IMG/VR virus record: IMGVR_UViG_3300031774_000180
Span: 1-21,965 of that record
Strand: one strand, 5' to 3'
DNA from: a virus
DNA length: 21,965 bases
Positions 21,410-21,965 of this stretch are shown piece by piece. How positions within the stretch are numbered: position 1 is the first letter of the stretch; every line of letters starts with the position of its first letter. Below the pieces are notes generated by a model. The model ran no database searches. It was not told the origin of the DNA and saw only the letters and a program-made list of their open reading frames with translations. A program made the position numbers and the translations under genes.

Positions 21410-21842
21410 TTTAGATCTCTATTCAGTGAAACATTTAAAACTTGTAACAGGAGAAGAAGTTCTCGCCGAAATTATCGAAGAGGATGATTACGATGTTGTT
21501 ATGAGACGTGCATTAAAATTGCAAACGGATATTGCACCAGATAAAACTAGATACCACTCATTCCGTACATTCATGACATACATGGATGATCCCGAAACTT
21601 TTGTAATTTTAAAATCGCCTTCCATAGTGGCAGTAACTTATCCGATGCCTCAGATGTTACAACAGTATAAGATGACGATCGAAGAGATAGAGACTGGACA
21701 AGACTACAATCAACAGAGAGAAGCGGCTAAGGTTGCAACTTCTATGTTGGATGAACTCATGGATAAGATGTCCAACGACAATAATGATGAAGGTGGTGGA
21801 GACAGTGACAGTAATGTTATCAAGTTTCCAACCATGCACTAA
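21402..21842 (+). CDS. Conserved phage protein of unknown function after uvsW
   Basis: ATG at 21402 is chosen over ATG at 21399 because AGGA at 21391-21394 is better spaced; both overlap the uvsW end. The 146-residue protein has a compact beta-like N-terminal part, 'HLKLVTGEEVLAEIIEED' followed by 'MRRALKLQ', a pattern reminiscent of Sm-like RNA-binding folds (a strand pair 'GEEVLAEI' with a later 'A..L'). It ends in a flexible Asn/Asp/Gly-rich linker and 'NVIKFPTMH'. The resemblance is weak and no function is claimed. In related phages the sigma factor gene 55 tends to follow uvsW, so its neighbours are recombination and late-transcription genes. A perfect sigma70 promoter faces it from the right in antisense. 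Confidence 0.7.
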   Translation: MSDLDLYSVKHLKLVTGEEVLAEIIEEDDYDVVMRRALKLQTDIAPDKTRYHSFRTFMTYMDDPETFVILKSPSIVAVTYPMPQMLQQYKMTIEEIETGQDYNQQREAAKVATSMLDELMDKMSNDNNDEGGGDSDSNVIKFPTMH

Positions 21843-21876
21843 ATCGTATGTTCACAGCGGGGCAAAGACGGCTTTG

Positions 21877-21905
21877 ATTATACAGGCAGTGGCAACTTTT
21901 GTCAA
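21877..21905 (-). promoter_or_regulatory. Perfect sigma70 promoter, minus strand, antisense to the post-uvsW gene
   Basis: On the minus strand TTGACA (21905-21900), 17 bases, TATAAT (21882-21877) matches the consensus completely. Transcription would run left, into the antisense strand of the 21402 gene and uvsW. No convincing gene or terminator is seen downstream on this strand. Confidence 0.75.
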
Positions 21906-21929
21906 GCGTTTAATTAAATTTTTTTATAG

Positions 21930-21958
21930 TTGACACAGAGTACCAAATGTGGTATAAT
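21930..21958 (+). promoter_or_regulatory. Perfect sigma70 promoter, plus strand, at the right edge
   Basis: TTGACA at 21930-21935, 17 bases, TATAAT at 21953-21958 is a full consensus match. The gene it drives lies outside the window. Its -35 is 24 bases from the -35 of the divergent promoter. Confidence 0.9.
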
Positions 21959-21965
21959 GTACGTT

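Noticed and set aside
21657-21839. 60-codon minus-strand ORF downstream of the antisense promoter
   Set aside because: It is fully antisense to the 21402 gene, has an unconvincing hydrophobic composition and no clear ribosome site; the promoter is kept as a finding without a gene call.
21733-21933. 66-codon plus-strand ORF overlapping the post-uvsW gene and ending in the -35 box
   Set aside because: Most of it overlaps the 21402-21842 gene in another frame, no ribosome binding site precedes the start, and the composition looks like a frame shadow. A very short peptide in its last part cannot be excluded.
1-21965. CRISPR arrays, insertion sequences, introns or inteins
   Set aside because: No regularly spaced direct repeats, transposase genes or terminal inverted repeats were seen, and conserved genes such as 17, 20, 23 and uvsW are uninterrupted.

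Overview
The window is a piece of a large T4-like (Straboviridae-type or 'exo-T-even') myovirus genome, most likely from a marine phage. Its AT-rich coding strand carries the T4 virion block in canonical order: tail-fibre-like gene, small fibre-like gene, 13, 14, 15, 16, 17, 18, 19, 20, 67, a 68-position gene, 21, 22, 23. A tail-completion/tube-like gene and the recombination genes uvsY and uvsW follow. Promoters are of two kinds: T4-type late elements (TATAAATA) and perfect host sigma70 promoters (TTGACA, 17-18 nt, TATAAT). The perfect sigma70 sites point to a proteobacterial host. No photosynthesis genes are seen, so a cyanobacterial host is not indicated, although several proteins look like those of marine cyanophages and pelagiphages.

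Layout. 1-1251: end of a repetitive tail-fibre-like gene, a UUCG terminator and a 66-codon fibre-N-terminus-like gene. 1251-6786: tightly packed neck, tail-completion and terminase genes (13-17), with start/stop overlaps throughout. 6787-9278: sheath and tube genes behind a late promoter, ended by a strong hairpin. 9279-14485: portal, core proteins, protease, scaffold and major capsid (20-67-68-21-22-23), ended by a terminator. 14486-14902: a late-promoter-driven small lipoprotein gene with its own terminator. 14954-18037: a minus-strand accessory cassette comprising a PhyH-type dioxygenase, a DruA/DUF4338-like protein, a ParB-like protein and a tRNA-Gly-like gene, closed by a minus-strand terminator. 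18044-21842: back on the plus strand, a tail protein, a second oxygenase-like protein, UvsY, glutaredoxin, UvsW and a 147-codon protein of unknown function. 21843-21965: no convincing gene, but two back-to-back perfect sigma70 promoters.

How it works together. Genes 20-23, the 67/68 core genes and protease 21 build the prohead. Genes 16/17 package DNA through portal 20. Genes 13/14 close the head and join it to the 18/19 tail, finished by 15 and the 18083 gene product. UvsY and UvsW handle recombination-dependent replication. The most unusual points are: a neck protein gp14 enlarged about 2.6-fold by an inserted LamG-like domain and a cupredoxin domain with plausible type-1 copper ligands; the minus-strand cassette, whose promoters sit inside the stop codons of the genes before them; a Gly tRNA with G33 and a shortened D-loop; and an antisense-facing perfect promoter at the right edge.
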